From NCBI RefSeq assembly GCF_043290135.1, contig NC_134704.1, positions 24,036,001 through 24,100,000 of the forward strand: DNA of 64,000 nucleotides, read 5' to 3'. The position numbers and the translations under genes were made by a program. Below are positions 35,696-49,916 of the stretch, in pieces; the first letter of the stretch is position 1; every line of letters starts with the position of its first letter. The DNA comes from Rhipicephalus microplus. Taxonomy: Eukaryota; Arthropoda; Arachnida; Ixodida; Ixodidae. The notes under the pieces are model-generated. The model ran no database searches, was not told the DNA's origin, and saw nothing but the letters and a program-made list of their open reading frames with translations.

Positions 35696-35710
35696 TCAAT
35701 TTTCATTTCA
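35696..35710. repeat. Intact LINE right target-site duplication
   Basis: TCAATTTTCATTTCA. On the minus strand it reads TGAAATGAAAATTGA and is continuous with the AAATAAATGAAATG-type 3' tail of the CR1/L2-like element, which identifies the insertion target. Confidence 0.92.
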
Positions 35711-38294
35711 TTTATTTTCTCTCAATGCACAAGGAGTTACAGAGAGGAGTGGGGAAAAAACAAGTAACAATCTGTACAAAACAAATGGAGCATGTTTAAA
35801 AAGGGTATGCGTTTATGGTACTCTTGAAGTTGGCCGGGTCAGTGATGGATGCGATGGAAGCGGGAAGGTGATTCCAGTCCGTGCTTGTTTTCGGCACGAA
35901 TGAATTAAAATGGAGGTTTGTACGGCTGCTTGTAATTCCAACTTTGAAGTGGTGATCGCTGCGGGATGAAATGTAGGATGGCGGCAAAAAAAGCGAGTTA
36001 CTCAGTGAGTGCATGGTATGGTACAACTTGTGGAAGAGGCACAAGCGCGAGATTTTGCAGCGAAATGATAGGCTAGGTAGATTTAAGGTTGACTTCATAT
36101 AGGTTACGCTTGCTGTACGGGAATAGTTCGACAAAATGAAACGAGCGGCGCGATTTTAAATTGCTTCGATGCTACTGATGTGGATGTTTACGTGGGGATC
36201 CCATACAGATGATAAATATTCTAGCTTTGGTCGGACTAATGTTTTATAGAGCAGAAGTTTCAGTTGCATCGGGGCAAGGGAGAAGTTACGGCGTAAATAA
36301 CCAAGTGTGCGGTTAGCATTGTTTTTAATAAGGTCAATGTGAGACTGCCAGGAAAGGTTGTCAGAAATTGTAACGCCAAGGTACTTGTAAGAGCTAACTT
36401 TAGTAAGGGGAGAATTATTAAGTATGTAGTTAGTAGAAATATTACATGTTCGACGTGAGACTCTCATTACCTTGCATTTAGCAACATTAAGGTTCATTTG
36501 CCAAGTATCGCACCAAGATGAAACATTGTCTAAGTCACACTGAAGGGCAAGGTGGTCAGAACGGGTTTTAATTTCGCGGTAAATAACACAATCATCGGCG
36601 AAAAGTTTAATAGAAGAAGAGATGTTATGTGGCAAATCGTTAATGTAAATCAGGAAGAGTAGTGGGCCAAGAACGGATCCTTGGGGGACGCCAGAGGTTA
36701 CGGGTGAGAGGGGGGAGTTGGATTCATTCGCAGTTACAAATTGGGAGCGGTCTATTAGAAAGCATTCAATCCATTTTAATATGTTAGCATCAAGATTAAG
36801 TTTGCTTAGTTTTAGCAGTAGCGGTTTATGGCATACAGTGTCAAAAGCTTTGGCAAAGTCGAGAAAAATACAGTCAACAAGGGAAGAAGCGTCAATGACA
36901 AGAAAAAGGTCATTGAAAAGCAGAGAAGTTGGGTCTTACACGAGTACTGTTTCCGGAATCCATGCTGGTGATCACTAAGGAACGAGTTGTTTTCTAAGAA
37001 AGTGATTATGTGGGAGTAGATGACGTGTTTCATGAGCTTACACGGTATACTCGTTAACGATATGGGCCTGTAATATCGGGGGTTATGAACGTCACCTGAT
37101 TTGTGAAGAGGAACCACCTTTCCCGCTTTCCAGTCGCCCGGGAGGCAATGACATTCCAAAGACTGTGTGAAAAGCTTACATAAAATGACAGATGAGTAAA
37201 CAGAGGTATTATGCAAAACCTTTGCACAGATACCGTCTTCACCTGGAGCACTGGCTAATTTCATGTTTTTTATCAATTTTTGTATGCCGACACAGTCAAA
37301 TAAAAGGGGTTCCATGGGAACAAAGTTGTGGGTGGGGGTATCGGGAAAGGAAAGTGCTGTAGGTTTAACAAAGCACGATGAAAACACAGAGCTTAAAATG
37401 GCACAACACTCTTCTTTTGGTACACGGCTGTTATCATCACGGAATAATTCTATCGCCTTTTTTTCATTTCCCCTAATCATCTGCCAAAATTTCTGTGGGT
37501 TAGTTGCAAGCAGGGAGGGAAGCGTTTGTTGATAATAATTTTCTTTTGCGACGGATAATGCGCGAGTGTACTCGTCAGCTGCGTGATGATAAGCGGACCA
37601 CCTTTCCGCGTTGTTAGTTAGCTTTGCCCTTCGAAAAATTCGTTTCTTTTTATTCAGTTGTCGTTTTAGCGCAAGCGTGAACCAAGGGGACTTTGCGCTT
37701 TGCCTAATTCTGCGGAGTAGAATAAAACAATTGGTAAGTTCTGCTACCTTCTGCTTAAACAAATTCCAGTTTTGCTGCACGGACCTTTCCAGAAATTGCG
37801 AAAGGTAATCGTTTAGGAAAAGCTGAAGCTCATTATTAATTGAAACATAGTCGGCTCTTTTGTAGTCCCTAAAAACGTTTGAGCTATCATTTCTTTTAGT
37901 TGTTTTATTCATGTTAAAATGAATAGCTAGATGGTCGCTTACGCCCGGAATAACTGATAGGGATTTAATTAGGTCGGGATGCGTGGTCAGCACCAAGTCT
38001 AGAACTGAGGAGGTGGACGAGGTAATGCGGGTTGGAGCGTTAACCAGCTGGGTAACGTTAAAGTCTGAACACACATCAAGAAAGGCAGCACTGTCAGCAG
38101 AAGATGATGAAATTATTGGGAAAGGGGGAGACCACGAAACATTAGGGAAGTTAAAGTCACCTAGGAGAAACATAGACGCAGCCGGAAACCTTACTCGCAA
38201 CTTATTTAGTACATCGTGTAATTCATTTGCGAAACCGGGAGTAAGGCTAGGAGGCCGGTAGCAGCCACAAACAACTATATCTTTGTGGTTAATT
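35711..38294 (-). pseudogene. CR1/L2-like LINE ORF2 (5'-truncated, two lesions)
   Basis: On the minus strand a nearly continuous ORF2 runs from about 38294 to 35796. It begins inside the endonuclease (VVCGCYRPP, then FLLGDFNFP near 38165 and PGVSDHLAI near 37935), followed by RT with ASAPGEDGI near 37225, HGFRKQYSCKTQLL near 36945, GVPQGSVLGP near 36685 and FADD at 36591-36602, then the post-RT region (YKYLGVTI, KTLVRPKLEYLSSVWDP). One single-base frameshift lies near 36925 and one TAA at 36156-36158 (in the ...SSIEAI/NRAARFI region). The 3' UTR and short-repeat tail reach 35711. It lacks ORF1 and the endonuclease N-terminus. Two lesions make it non-functional, but it is fairly young. Confidence 0.9.
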
Positions 38295-38620
38295 CCTCAG
38301 GATCTTGGGTGCGATTGTACACTTCTCACCTCCTCTGTGAGTAAAACGATATGTTAGCATTGGCAATGTTGTCCTTCGGCAGTGAAAGCCCTGCTGTGTT
38401 TCCCGAGAAAGACAGGCTTGTGTGAACACCTCTGACATGCGGTAGAGTTCTACTCGCTGCAGTGAAATTACTCCCCCACCCTTTTTTTCTTTTCCCTCTC
38501 TTCCCTCTTTCTCGTCTTTCTTGTCCCTTTCCCTAATCTCCCAGTGTAGGGTAGCCAACCGGATGTCTTTCTGGTTAACCTTCCTGCCTTCTCCCTTTTT
38601 TTGCTTCCTCCTTCCCGCTC
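38295..38620 (+). pseudogene. I-group LINE ORF2 C-terminus and 3' UTR (truncated)
   Basis: The start reads as the end of an I-group ORF2: a KILG-like GATCTTGGG at 38299 and, in another frame, AVKALLCFPRKTGLCEHL ending in TGA near 38420, comparable to KATKALMKFLQATRL in the intact ORF2. The 3' UTR with CCCAGTGTAGGGTAGCCAAC and CTGGTTAACCTTCCTGCC follows at 38530-38590. It is 5'-truncated exactly where the CR1/L2-like element on the other strand begins. Confidence 0.75.
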
Positions 38621-38741
38621 AGACGTTGCAACAAGTCATAGCGAGAGATAGATAATAGAAAGTTATATTACTGCGGAATGGTGCTAAGTACTCATCACGC
38701 AAGTGCCTTGCGTTACGTGGCGTCGTTTGACACTAATCGGC

Positions 38742-39134
38742 TTTTAGTACGCCGTAGTACCCGCGTACGTAACGAGCGTGAAGCGTGCTGCGCCATCTGG
38801 TAGATCAAAATAGAAGCACAAGTTGTGGACAGCCAATGTGAGCCAATCCGAGTGTTATAGCCAGATTATGGCCATATTTTAAGCCACAGAGCCGGACAGT
38901 GCTTGCCTTCGATGCCGCCATTTTGCAAAACGAAGTCTCGCGCTGTCGCGAACTTGTTCGAGAGCGGCGCGATCACCTCCTACGTACGCACGCACGCATC
39001 TCATGCGTGCTTACGTAGCGGCTGCGTACGTAACGCGATACGTGCGCGTTGCGTTCTGCGCGTGCGCACTACGCAGAACGCGGCGTCCTTACGTACGCAA
39101 CGCCGCCACGTACGCAGCGTACGCAGTACTAAAA
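38742..39134. mobile_element. Candidate MITE-like element with TTTTAGTAC inverted ends
   Basis: TTTTAGTAC at 38742-38750 and its complement GTACTAAAA at 39126-39134 bound about 393 bp that is rich in TACGTA and CpG words, concentrated inside each end (CGCGTACGTAACG near 38762; CCACGTACGCAGCGTACGC near 39107). An inner hairpin GCGTTCTGCG/CGCAGAACGC lies near 39050-39080. The inverted ends are imperfect beyond 9 bp and no target duplication is clear, so the class is uncertain. Confidence 0.45.
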
Positions 39135-41578
<2,444 letters not shown>

Positions 41579-41689
41579 CGCCTACGACTTTTAGCTCTCC
41601 TGGTCGTTTCGATAATGATATCGATACCAAACGTGGTATGGCATAACATAACTGTATGAAGAACACATTTGACTAGTCATAACATGAAA

Positions 41690-42164
41690 ATCATGCCATG
41701 TATGTCATTAATGTCATGACGTTTAATGGTTTTGCAGCTCTTGCGGTGGTTTCGCTCGCATGGCATGTTGCAAAACTGGTATGGTATAACATGATTGCAT
41801 GGCGAACACAAGCGACAGACCCTAACATGAAAATCATGACATGCGTGTCATGTAACAACTGGACTACATGCCACGCTCACGAAGCGCTCGTGGCCGTTTC
41901 GCTAGCGTCACATATACCAAGTTTTGGTATTACGGTACGTGAATGGATGACGAAGATATGTGACTAGTGCAAACATAATGAACATGAGATGCGTGTTATG
42001 TAACATGACTACATACCACACTCATGATGTGCTCACGTCCGTTTCGCTAGCTTCACATATGCCGAATTGGGTATTACGTGACGTCAATCGATGACGAAGG
42101 TATGTGACACGTGCAAACATGATAATCATGAAATGCGCTCATGCGAAAACATGACTACATGCCA
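41690..42164. repeat. ~146-bp tandem repeat, left block
   Basis: Three or so diverged units with a period of 145-147 bp. The GCTAGC or GCTCGC anchor occurs near 41754, 41901 and 42046. A unit contains a CATGATAATCATGACA-like start, ACTACATACCACGCTCATGA-like middle, TTTCGCTAGC, TGGTATTACGTGACGT-like sequence and ATGACGAAGGTATGTGAC. Confidence 0.85.
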
Positions 42165-42543
42165 CAGTGAAGGTGCTAATAGATTTAGACATGACACGGT
42201 GCGCGTGCTCGCCGGCGTTCATTTCGTAGCGTCTCACCGGCGTTGCCACGCCAGGCGCCAGTCCTGCCATATACTCGCAAACGCGCACCGCGCTGCGTTG
42301 CTTTGACGAATGCGCGTTTCAGCGCGTCCGGCGTCCCTCCGTCACGAAAAGAGGGAGATGCAGTGCTGTCTGTGTCACGCACCTGCACGAAATGCAGAAT
42401 GTTGGTTTCGCGCCGGTTGCCGTCGCGCCGCGCCAACGGACGCTCGTTGCGCCTGGCGTCATAGAGTGCTCGCATTTTGCTAACGTAGCGTTGCTATGCC
42501 CAGCGTGCGCGCGCGTCAACACTACATTGGAGTATGTTGGGCC
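42165..42543. mobile_element. GC-rich ~380-bp insert within the tandem repeat
   Basis: CpG-rich sequence unlike its AT-rich surroundings (GCGCGTTTCAGCGCGTCCGG, GCGTGCGCGCGCGTC). The distance between the GCTAGC anchors on either side (42046 to 42570) exceeds one unit by about 378 bp, which defines the insert size. A 96-codon minus-strand frame exists but shows no domain. The ends are not clearly inverted or duplicated, so the type is unknown. Confidence 0.55.
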
Positions 42544-42815
42544 CTTCATGATGCGCTCGCGGCCATTTTGCTAGCTCCAGATATATCATATTTGGTGTCA
42601 CGTGACGTCATTGAATGACGAAGTATATGACTGGTGCAAACATGATAATCCTGACACGCGTGTCATGTAGGAATATGACAACATACCACGCTCATAGCTT
42701 GCTCACGGCCGTTTTGCTAGCTCCAAATATACTAAATTTGATATCACATGACGTGAATAGATGACGAAGGTAAACGACACATCCAAGCATGATAATCATG
42801 ACACAGAAGTTATGC
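42544..42815. repeat. ~146-bp tandem repeat, right block
   Basis: Nearly two units with anchors at 42570 and 42716, a period of 146 bp, continuing the left block after the GC-rich insert. Confidence 0.85.
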
Positions 42816-43657
42816 ACGGCATCATTTACCTCAACCTCGTAACATTGTGCTGATTTTAAAGTGACATATAAACTTTTCTCATTCGTGCTTCGCATATCAT
42901 CGATTCTCACTGTACGGGGAATCTGCCAATTTTAATTTAACTGATGCCGTAGGGCGTACTGGAACCAAAAGACAAAGTGTGCTCGAGACGCCGTTTTGAA
43001 ACACCAACGCCAAGCCGAAAATGCTGTTTTTTATGACTGAGAAATTTCGCAGTGGCAGCAACCATTATCTAGATAGCCAACTCGAGCTCGGACTACCTAT
43101 ACTCGGCGACAACTTTTCGTGGCCCCGAAGCGAAAGTTACGGGGATGAATCACGTGCCTCCTACCATGAATCACGTGCCTCCTACCACCAGTGAATGTAG
43201 TTCCAAAGTAGCGCCTGTATAGTCAACGTGAAGTGTAAACGTTCCTCCTTTATTTTCTGCGCGGAGCTATTCGAGACAGAACGCAGCTCACACCAATAAG
43301 ATATTCGTAATTCCTTCAATTTATCTGTTGTGATTTCTCGTTTTTTAATGCGCGAAAAATCTCCGCCTTTTTACCTGCAGCGCATACGCTAAGCGGCCTC
43401 TGAGTCTACATGAAACACTGATGGTGTGGCCCGGGCACTTTCCACAACGTTACCAGACGCGTGCGAAAACGGACTACTTCGCGTAGTGCTACATGTGCAG
43501 AAGCTCCACCTTCGTAGCTTTCCTCCACTGCCAAGAAAAGTTGTCGCCGAGTATAATTAAAAGGTGCATGCTTCTGCAACCATCTGTTCTTTCCTTCTCG
43601 GAAAGGCAAAACTTACGATTACACCCTGTAAAACAACATAGAAGTTTAGCAAAACGA
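42816..43657. other. No gene; 21-bp tandem duplication at 43145-43186
   Basis: ATGAATCACGTGCCTCCTACC is present twice in direct tandem. The rest is unrecognised. Confidence 0.6.
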
Positions 43658-43865
43658 TGATGATATGCGGGGTTTCACGTCCCAAGAGCACCGTATGATT
43701 ATGAGAGACGCCGTAGTGGGGGGCTCCGGCAATTTCGACTACCTGGGCTTCTTCAACAGACACTAACTTCGGAGCTCACAGCCCTACAGCATTTTCGCCT
43801 CCATCGAAAATGCAGCCGCTGAAGGTGGGATTCGATCCCGCGGCCTGTGTGTTAGCAGAACCAGA
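43658..43865 (-). mobile_element. SINE A, near full length
   Basis: Reverse-orientation SINE: GGGGTTTCACGTCCCAAGAG, GAGAGACGCCGTAGTGG, GGGCTCCGGCAATTTCGACT, TCGCCTCCATCGAAAATGC, and on the minus strand a box-B-like GGGATCGAATCCC before the tRNA-like head. The head loses similarity near 43865. Confidence 0.82.
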
Positions 43866-44401
43866 CTCACCTATGCAAAAGTGCTTTTAGCTGTCAAATC
43901 AAAGCCGCCACGTTTATTGATAGCTGCCAAGGAACGCGAAACCTACAGTATTTAGTACTGTGCATCAAGGTTGCTCTCTAGACCATGAAAGTGCATCAAT
44001 TACCTACATTCACGATCTTGCGTGAATGCTGCAGTGAGGTGAAAGTTTCGTAAATTACGAACTATACGCGATTTCCTATAAAGCGTAGCGATGTCAGCGG
44101 GTATTGCTGTACAAGTTACCGTCAAATATTTCTTTTGACAGCGTCTCTTTCGAACCGTCCCAGCATCCGGGAACTGGCAGTGACGTGTCGTTACTTCCCT
44201 TTTACGGCCGTGACATACGAGGGCAGCGTTGACACCGTCTTGTTAGGTGCTCGTCCCTTCTTCTGCGCTGTCCGCGTCGAGGAAGGCACAGTCGCTCACT
44301 ACCTCCCTTACGTTTCCCACTGCCCGAAAGGGGCATGCGTTATTTTCTTCGTACTCTTCCTTTACAAGCTCATACGACAAATTACCTATGAAAAGCACCG
44401 G
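43866..44401. other. Unassigned; 107-codon frame at 44135-44458
   Basis: One frame of 107 codons on the plus strand has a hydrophobic stretch (GACVIFFVLFLYKLI) but no recognisable domain, and its end runs into the hairpin at 44402. I do not call it a gene. Confidence 0.4.
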
Positions 44402-44456
44402 AAACGTGCTCAGAAATTACTAAATGCGAAGCATTTAGTAATTCCTGAGCACGTTT
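44402..44456. repeat. 26-bp-arm hairpin
   Basis: Arms 44402-44427 and 44431-44456 pair with a single mismatch around a GAA loop. The centre is AAATGCGAAGCATTT. Two further GAGCACGTTT-like copies follow directly (44457-44476). It may be the end of a foldback element or a hairpin-forming repeat. Confidence 0.85.
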
Positions 44457-44476
44457 AAGCACGTTTGAGCACGTTT

Positions 44477-47400
44477 TCTAGGCCGTGTGCATGTAGCAGT
44501 TAGCCAAAGAGTGTTTAGAAAGAAGGCTCTGAAAGGCCGCTGTTCTAGCTTTCGCTGTGACTGTGCCGCGAGTGCCGCGAAGGCCTGGAGTTTTTTCTTT
44601 TAACTGCAAAATGTTATTTGATCTTTCTATATGTAATCAAAATTATACATATGCACTCACTTTTTAAGCAAGCTTAAATCTTGCACTTAACAAAACACCC
44701 AAGCCCTAATGTGTAGAGCAAACGCATCAAATTATGCAAGAAATGTCAAGCTTGCAAATGATGCGGAATAAAAAACGTCCAAGTAATAAATAATAACAAA
44801 TTTTACAGAATTTTTTTTTATTACGGAAGCTCTCGCAGCTGCCGAGCTGCCGCCGTCATTAGAAAGTCGTTCTAAGCTCATGTTTACATTGTTCTCCAAG
44901 AAAAAGTGTGCGTCCTCAAAACCGGCGGCTGAGTCTACCTTGATTACTTCAAATGCGAAGTAATTAAGCGGAAAATCTTTGAGCATAAATGATTGCAAAG
45001 AAAAGAAGCTTTCCGTAAAGAAAACATGAGGAATTGCGCTACCCGCGCAGAGAAAAAATGACGTTAGGATTTACATTGGGCTACTTCCCGTGGAACCACT
45101 TTTTTATGGCCGACAACTCTTCTCTGAATATGCTCTGCTCGCAAAATGGCTTCGTTTAGGAGCTTCGACTTTTTACTTTGGTTACATAAGAAAAAATTTA
45201 AGTGTACAGAAATCTAAATTCTACATTCTGGCATTGTAAACTTTAAGAAAGGCAACGCAAATCAGAGAGAAATGAAAATATAAAATGAAACAAAAATCTA
45301 TGTACTATGACAGATGAAAAACTAACCTCCCTTTTTCCCTTTTAGTTTTGCTGCCCATCTGACCATGTGTGATGTTGTTATTGCGAGGAGTTTCTGTTGA
45401 AAGGAGGAAAATGACGATCTTTCAAGCGCAACATGCTCAAATAAGGCAATTTACTTGTAAAGCGTGTTCCCACACCTTCATAGTGGTAGAATTTACCAAT
45501 AAACGTTTTTTTCCCTCCGGTATGTGAAATGATGCCCAGGAATAGGATGTGACGAATTGATTGAAGTATGTTTCATGTTTAACATTAAAATAGGGTGGCT
45601 TTCTGGCAACCAATTCCGGTAAATAAAGCTAGTTAATCGTGACACAAAAGTCGAATCTGAACGTAAGTACAACCAAACTTGACATTGGTTAAGCTATACT
45701 TCCACCAGGATATGGCACGTAACTGCGAGAACTCAGAGCAAATGGTTGTGCACAAGATCAGCGTACACCTGTAATTCGTATTTGCGCAGCGTTTTACTCT
45801 AACATTACACCTGAGCAAGAGCGCTATCTTTCGTTGCAGTGAATAAGGTTATACTTGACGGTTGGTTTTCAAACACCTTAGAACACGCTATGCACTGCCC
45901 TGTGTTGCTGTCCAAATGAGCGAACCGGCTGCCCCCGGCTGCAAGTGCATTTCACTAATGAAGTTAGTCGCTAAGCTCATTCTGGGTAAAGAATGGTTTC
46001 CCAGCGAGTTCTGCAGTTCGAATACCCGGCACCGTGCGAACCAGGTCATTGTTCACGGATGTGAAGATAGTCAAGAAAAGGGCTTATGGCACAACACTGC
46101 ATAGCTAACAACGAAGCACTTTGTTCATGGCAACGTTCATTCGCCCACTTGTGAAGATCCAACTTGAAAATGTTAAGGTTCTTGAACTGAAGCTTTTGTA
46201 GTGTAGTAGAAAAAACATAAAGGATTATGACAGTGTCTGAGTAATCTACTGCAACGGATTGTTAATCAGGTATGTGGGCCGGTGAAGGAGGATTAAAGAA
46301 ATATTGCTGGAGTGGAAGCTCCCGCAATGCCTTGGCAGCAGAAGTGAAGCCAACTTTTTCCACTACCAAGATGGCGGAAACGTGTTCTTTTCTGATAGTG
46401 CCCACTTTAAGATCAAGTTGCCTTGATATGTTATCTAAATGCTACGTTAGTTTCATATTAAAACGTAGTTGTTCCCGGCGAAATAACACACAGAAACGAG
46501 TATGGATGACTGAATCTTCAAAAAACTTTGCCTCCAAGTAGAGGCTCAATAAGGAAAACTAGTAACTGTAAGGCGCAGTCGGAGCACCATGTGACCCGAA
46601 AAAGTTCCCACAATAAACTCGTTGGGCGTGCGAGGGAAACGCTTCGTTTGTAATCGCTAAACGGCGATACTTTGTCATGCCCCAATTAAGATGGCTACCA
46701 CAGCTGCCATCTTGCCAGATGAACGGCTTCACTTCTGCGCAATCATTTCAACTCTAGCAATTTTTTAATTCCTCCTTGGTGCCGGCGAACCTAAACGAAG
46801 TGTGGAATAACTTTAGGTAAAAAAACGAAAGAAAACGAAAAAAGTAAATATGCGTTGGGACCTAGTTTTAAACATCATTACCAACAACGAGAAATGCAGC
46901 AACGTTAGTTAACACGCAAAGCTCTGAAGTGCTGAGAGCCGTGGATTCCAGACTGAAACCAGACAGGAAACTAGGGAGGGCCATTGTCGGCGACAAACGT
47001 TGCAGGGGAGATCATGGCTGCATGCTTCTCCCTCGCCACTAGGGCTGCTCGCTGGATTATAGTAACTTTGTAGCTGGCTAGCGAAGCGCCTGCCCGTCGC
47101 ACACGTGCAGCCCCATCCATGTTCAGAAACGTTGGTAGAATATGCTCGGGAACAAGTTTCAAGTGGCATGCTGGTTTTCAGCTAGCTCAACTGAATGTGG
47201 CGTACCATTAATGCCACAGAGAGAAAACCTTTCGTTCAGGCAGTGCTGGCCATTCCTAGACGACGTAAGCAAAGAGGACTCCACATTGGCACATTGCACG
47301 TCTATTGCAAAGTACCTAATTTTCCTCACCTTAGTATCAACTGTGCTAACTATGATTCTGTAGTTTTCGAGAAGTAAATGCTTTCAAAATTAATCCATGG

Positions 47401-49916
47401 ATTACTTTTATGTGTATGTCTGCGTAACAGGACACTGGAGTTTTACTGAAGCTTCTTCCTTAATTTCCTAAGTGAGAAATAGCTGCTTCAACTTTATTTA
47501 CACCCCTCGCATTCGTTTCAAACGGCATTTAAATGGCTTGGGAAAACGTTTAATATAAATCTTCCTAATGTCTTGTAAAAAGACGCAGTTGTAGATTCGC
47601 GATATAGAGAAAACGCGGAGGCTGCTTGTGGGGCAGCCTAAAGATAGTGACGTGTCAGGACAGACAATATAATATTGACAGAAAACAAATTGAGTTTTAT
47701 ATTTCAGAATATTTGGATGAATTGCGACAGGATCACAACAGTATATAGTTTTTAATTCCCATAAGCCGTGGCAGTCACGAGGAAAATTTTATAACTGCCT
47801 ATCGCGTGAAAGGCTCTGTCCAACGGCCGTTTGCCTCGCTGCTTTTTCTATCCTGACGAGTTTGAACGAAACTGCAGTTGAACCGTCATTATTTTTTTAA
47901 TAATTCTTGCATAAGCTTCCTCGTCTTCCTCGTCACCTTCATCCAAGTTGTTTCAATAAAAAGAACGACACCTCACCTTTCAGCTACTACTTCATGGAAA
48001 ACATTGAGCTTTGCTGTCACTTTATAGACAAGAGAAGTGAGAAGTTCGCGCCACTGCACCGCTGCCCGGATGAAGGCCGCCAACGGACGAATGCACAAGC
48101 ACGAAACGCTGACAAAGCTGGCTTTTCGACAACAACTTGCCGTAAGTTGAAGTCAAATGGCGTGCATAAACGACTGAGTCGGCTGAAACAGATCGATAAG
48201 AGGCTTTTCCTGAGTATCTTTCAGACTATCGGACACTTTCTCACTTTTACACGTACGTCTTGCTAGTGTATAAGAAATAATGTATACCGAAATAAATAGG
48301 AATTTCGAGAAATCACACCATGAAGCAAATATTTCAGCGGTTCTCTGGAGCAAAATGACAAAAAAGTAAAAACAAGATGGTAGGATACCAAGAAATACAC
48401 TCGAAATAAAAGTGAAATTTTGTTACTGAAAAAAAAAACCATTTCTTTGTTTGTGTCTGTTGTACATACAAACACAAAAGCAGCAGGCGACGGGCAGGGA
48501 AGAAAAAAAACAACTTGTGTCGATAAGCACCCCGGGGAAAGAACTTTTAGCTGTAGCAAAAAAAAAAAAAGTGTTGTTCCCGTATAAAACCAACAGGAAA
48601 AGATAGCGGAAAAATACGTGCTCGTATATTTCACACGAGAACAATAACATCTTGTCCTCTGAGAATACTGCAACGGTATAATTTTTTGATAATTTCATTT
48701 ACATCACTGTATATTGAATAAAAAAAACCTTTACTATTGAAACAGTAGCAGCTCGCTGATATAGAGTGCGGATGAGAGGATAGAACGACAAACAGGTTCG
48801 CTGACAGCAAAAAGAAAAAATGAATAAAAGAAAAATACCTCGAGGGTTTTTCAAGACACGATTGTAAAAAAAAGACATAATAATGATTCACTAGGCAAAA
48901 AAGGCTACTATACTGTTACACTGGAGGTCGTAATAATTAGCGGCTGACGCGCTTAAAAGTTGGAAAGTGGGCCCCACACGGGAACAGGATTGAATAACGT
49001 AGTGCACGACCCGATTTAAACTGCAGGCATTGTGAGAGAGTGGTTTTTCAACGCCAAGTTTTTTTTACCGAGAAAGAAAATGAGATTATACCTTTAGGCC
49101 GCACGAATGGAAGTGTGGGCATGATTGGGAGATTCACTGACGTTGATAAACTTGGGGAAGTGTACCAAACATTTAGGTATGCGCTCACTTTATGGAGTTC
49201 TTTAGTAATCCCTATGAAATATCAACGGTCGTAATTTGTCGTCTCCGGTTCAAGTGTGGATAAATATCTATTATTTGGTGTAAATATGAAGTTGAAAGTT
49301 AGCACTTGAAGGGAAATTTGCCAATGATTCTGTGCTGCGGCTCCAGGGTAATTTGGAGGAAGTTGGAATTCTCAGCGTGCATAGAACGGCCCGTGCATGG
49401 AAATGTTTGACATGGACAGCTGCCCAGAACCGAACGAAAGACTCTGCAGAATAGCGCCACAGTCACATTTCTTTTATTATCCCAACCTTTTCCACCAAGT
49501 TGAACGTGCTACGGAAATGATACTTCACTCACTAAAAAGAAGGCTTGTACAACGAATCTCTTCGAGCATCGATTCTCCTTCCATTCAAGCTTTTTGTATG
49601 CTGTTCGCATTCAGTTGAAATTGACCTGCGATGTCGCCAAAACATATGCGTAATAATGTCCAGTCTACTGAGTCAAATCAAATTGGAGTACGCTTTAGAC
49701 TCTACCATCCCGAGCAAGCAAGTGGAAATTCATCGTCTGCTACGGAAGATCCGTTCAAGTGTTTGTAAAATATTTCGAAATACGTTTGTACTGATCATAA
49801 CCGACATAAGGGCACTGCTATATAATATTTGTTCAAAAACATGTAAAATTTCTTGCTTTGGTCTGCAACGAACCGTATAACGTAAGTATAACACTGAACC
49901 GCCGCAATGTCATAAT
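44477..49916. other. No recognisable gene (5.4 kb)
   Basis: Short frames on both strands only. A smaller hairpin lies at 44943-44964 (ATTACTTC, loop AAATGC, GAAGTAAT). Frames at 47907-48266, 48263-48673 and 49545-49880 exceed 110 codons but have no domain, and their composition is that of AT-rich random sequence. Confidence 0.5.

Noticed and set aside
42185..42475. 96-codon Arg-rich minus-strand frame
   Set aside because: Lies entirely in the CpG-rich insert, where stop codons are rare by composition. No domain or supporting context.
41690..42815. CRISPR-like array
   Set aside because: Units are directly adjacent, ~146 bp, and diverged, with no spacers. It is a eukaryotic tandem repeat.
47853..47875. 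Hammerhead-ribozyme-like core (CTGACGA, short stem, GAAAC)
   Set aside because: Stem II would be 3 bp, stem III about 2 bp, and stem I pairs at only two positions, so no stable three-stem fold. Most likely chance.
47907..48266. 119-codon frame as a host gene
   Set aside because: No recognisable domain, no splice context, and length within what random AT-rich sequence gives.
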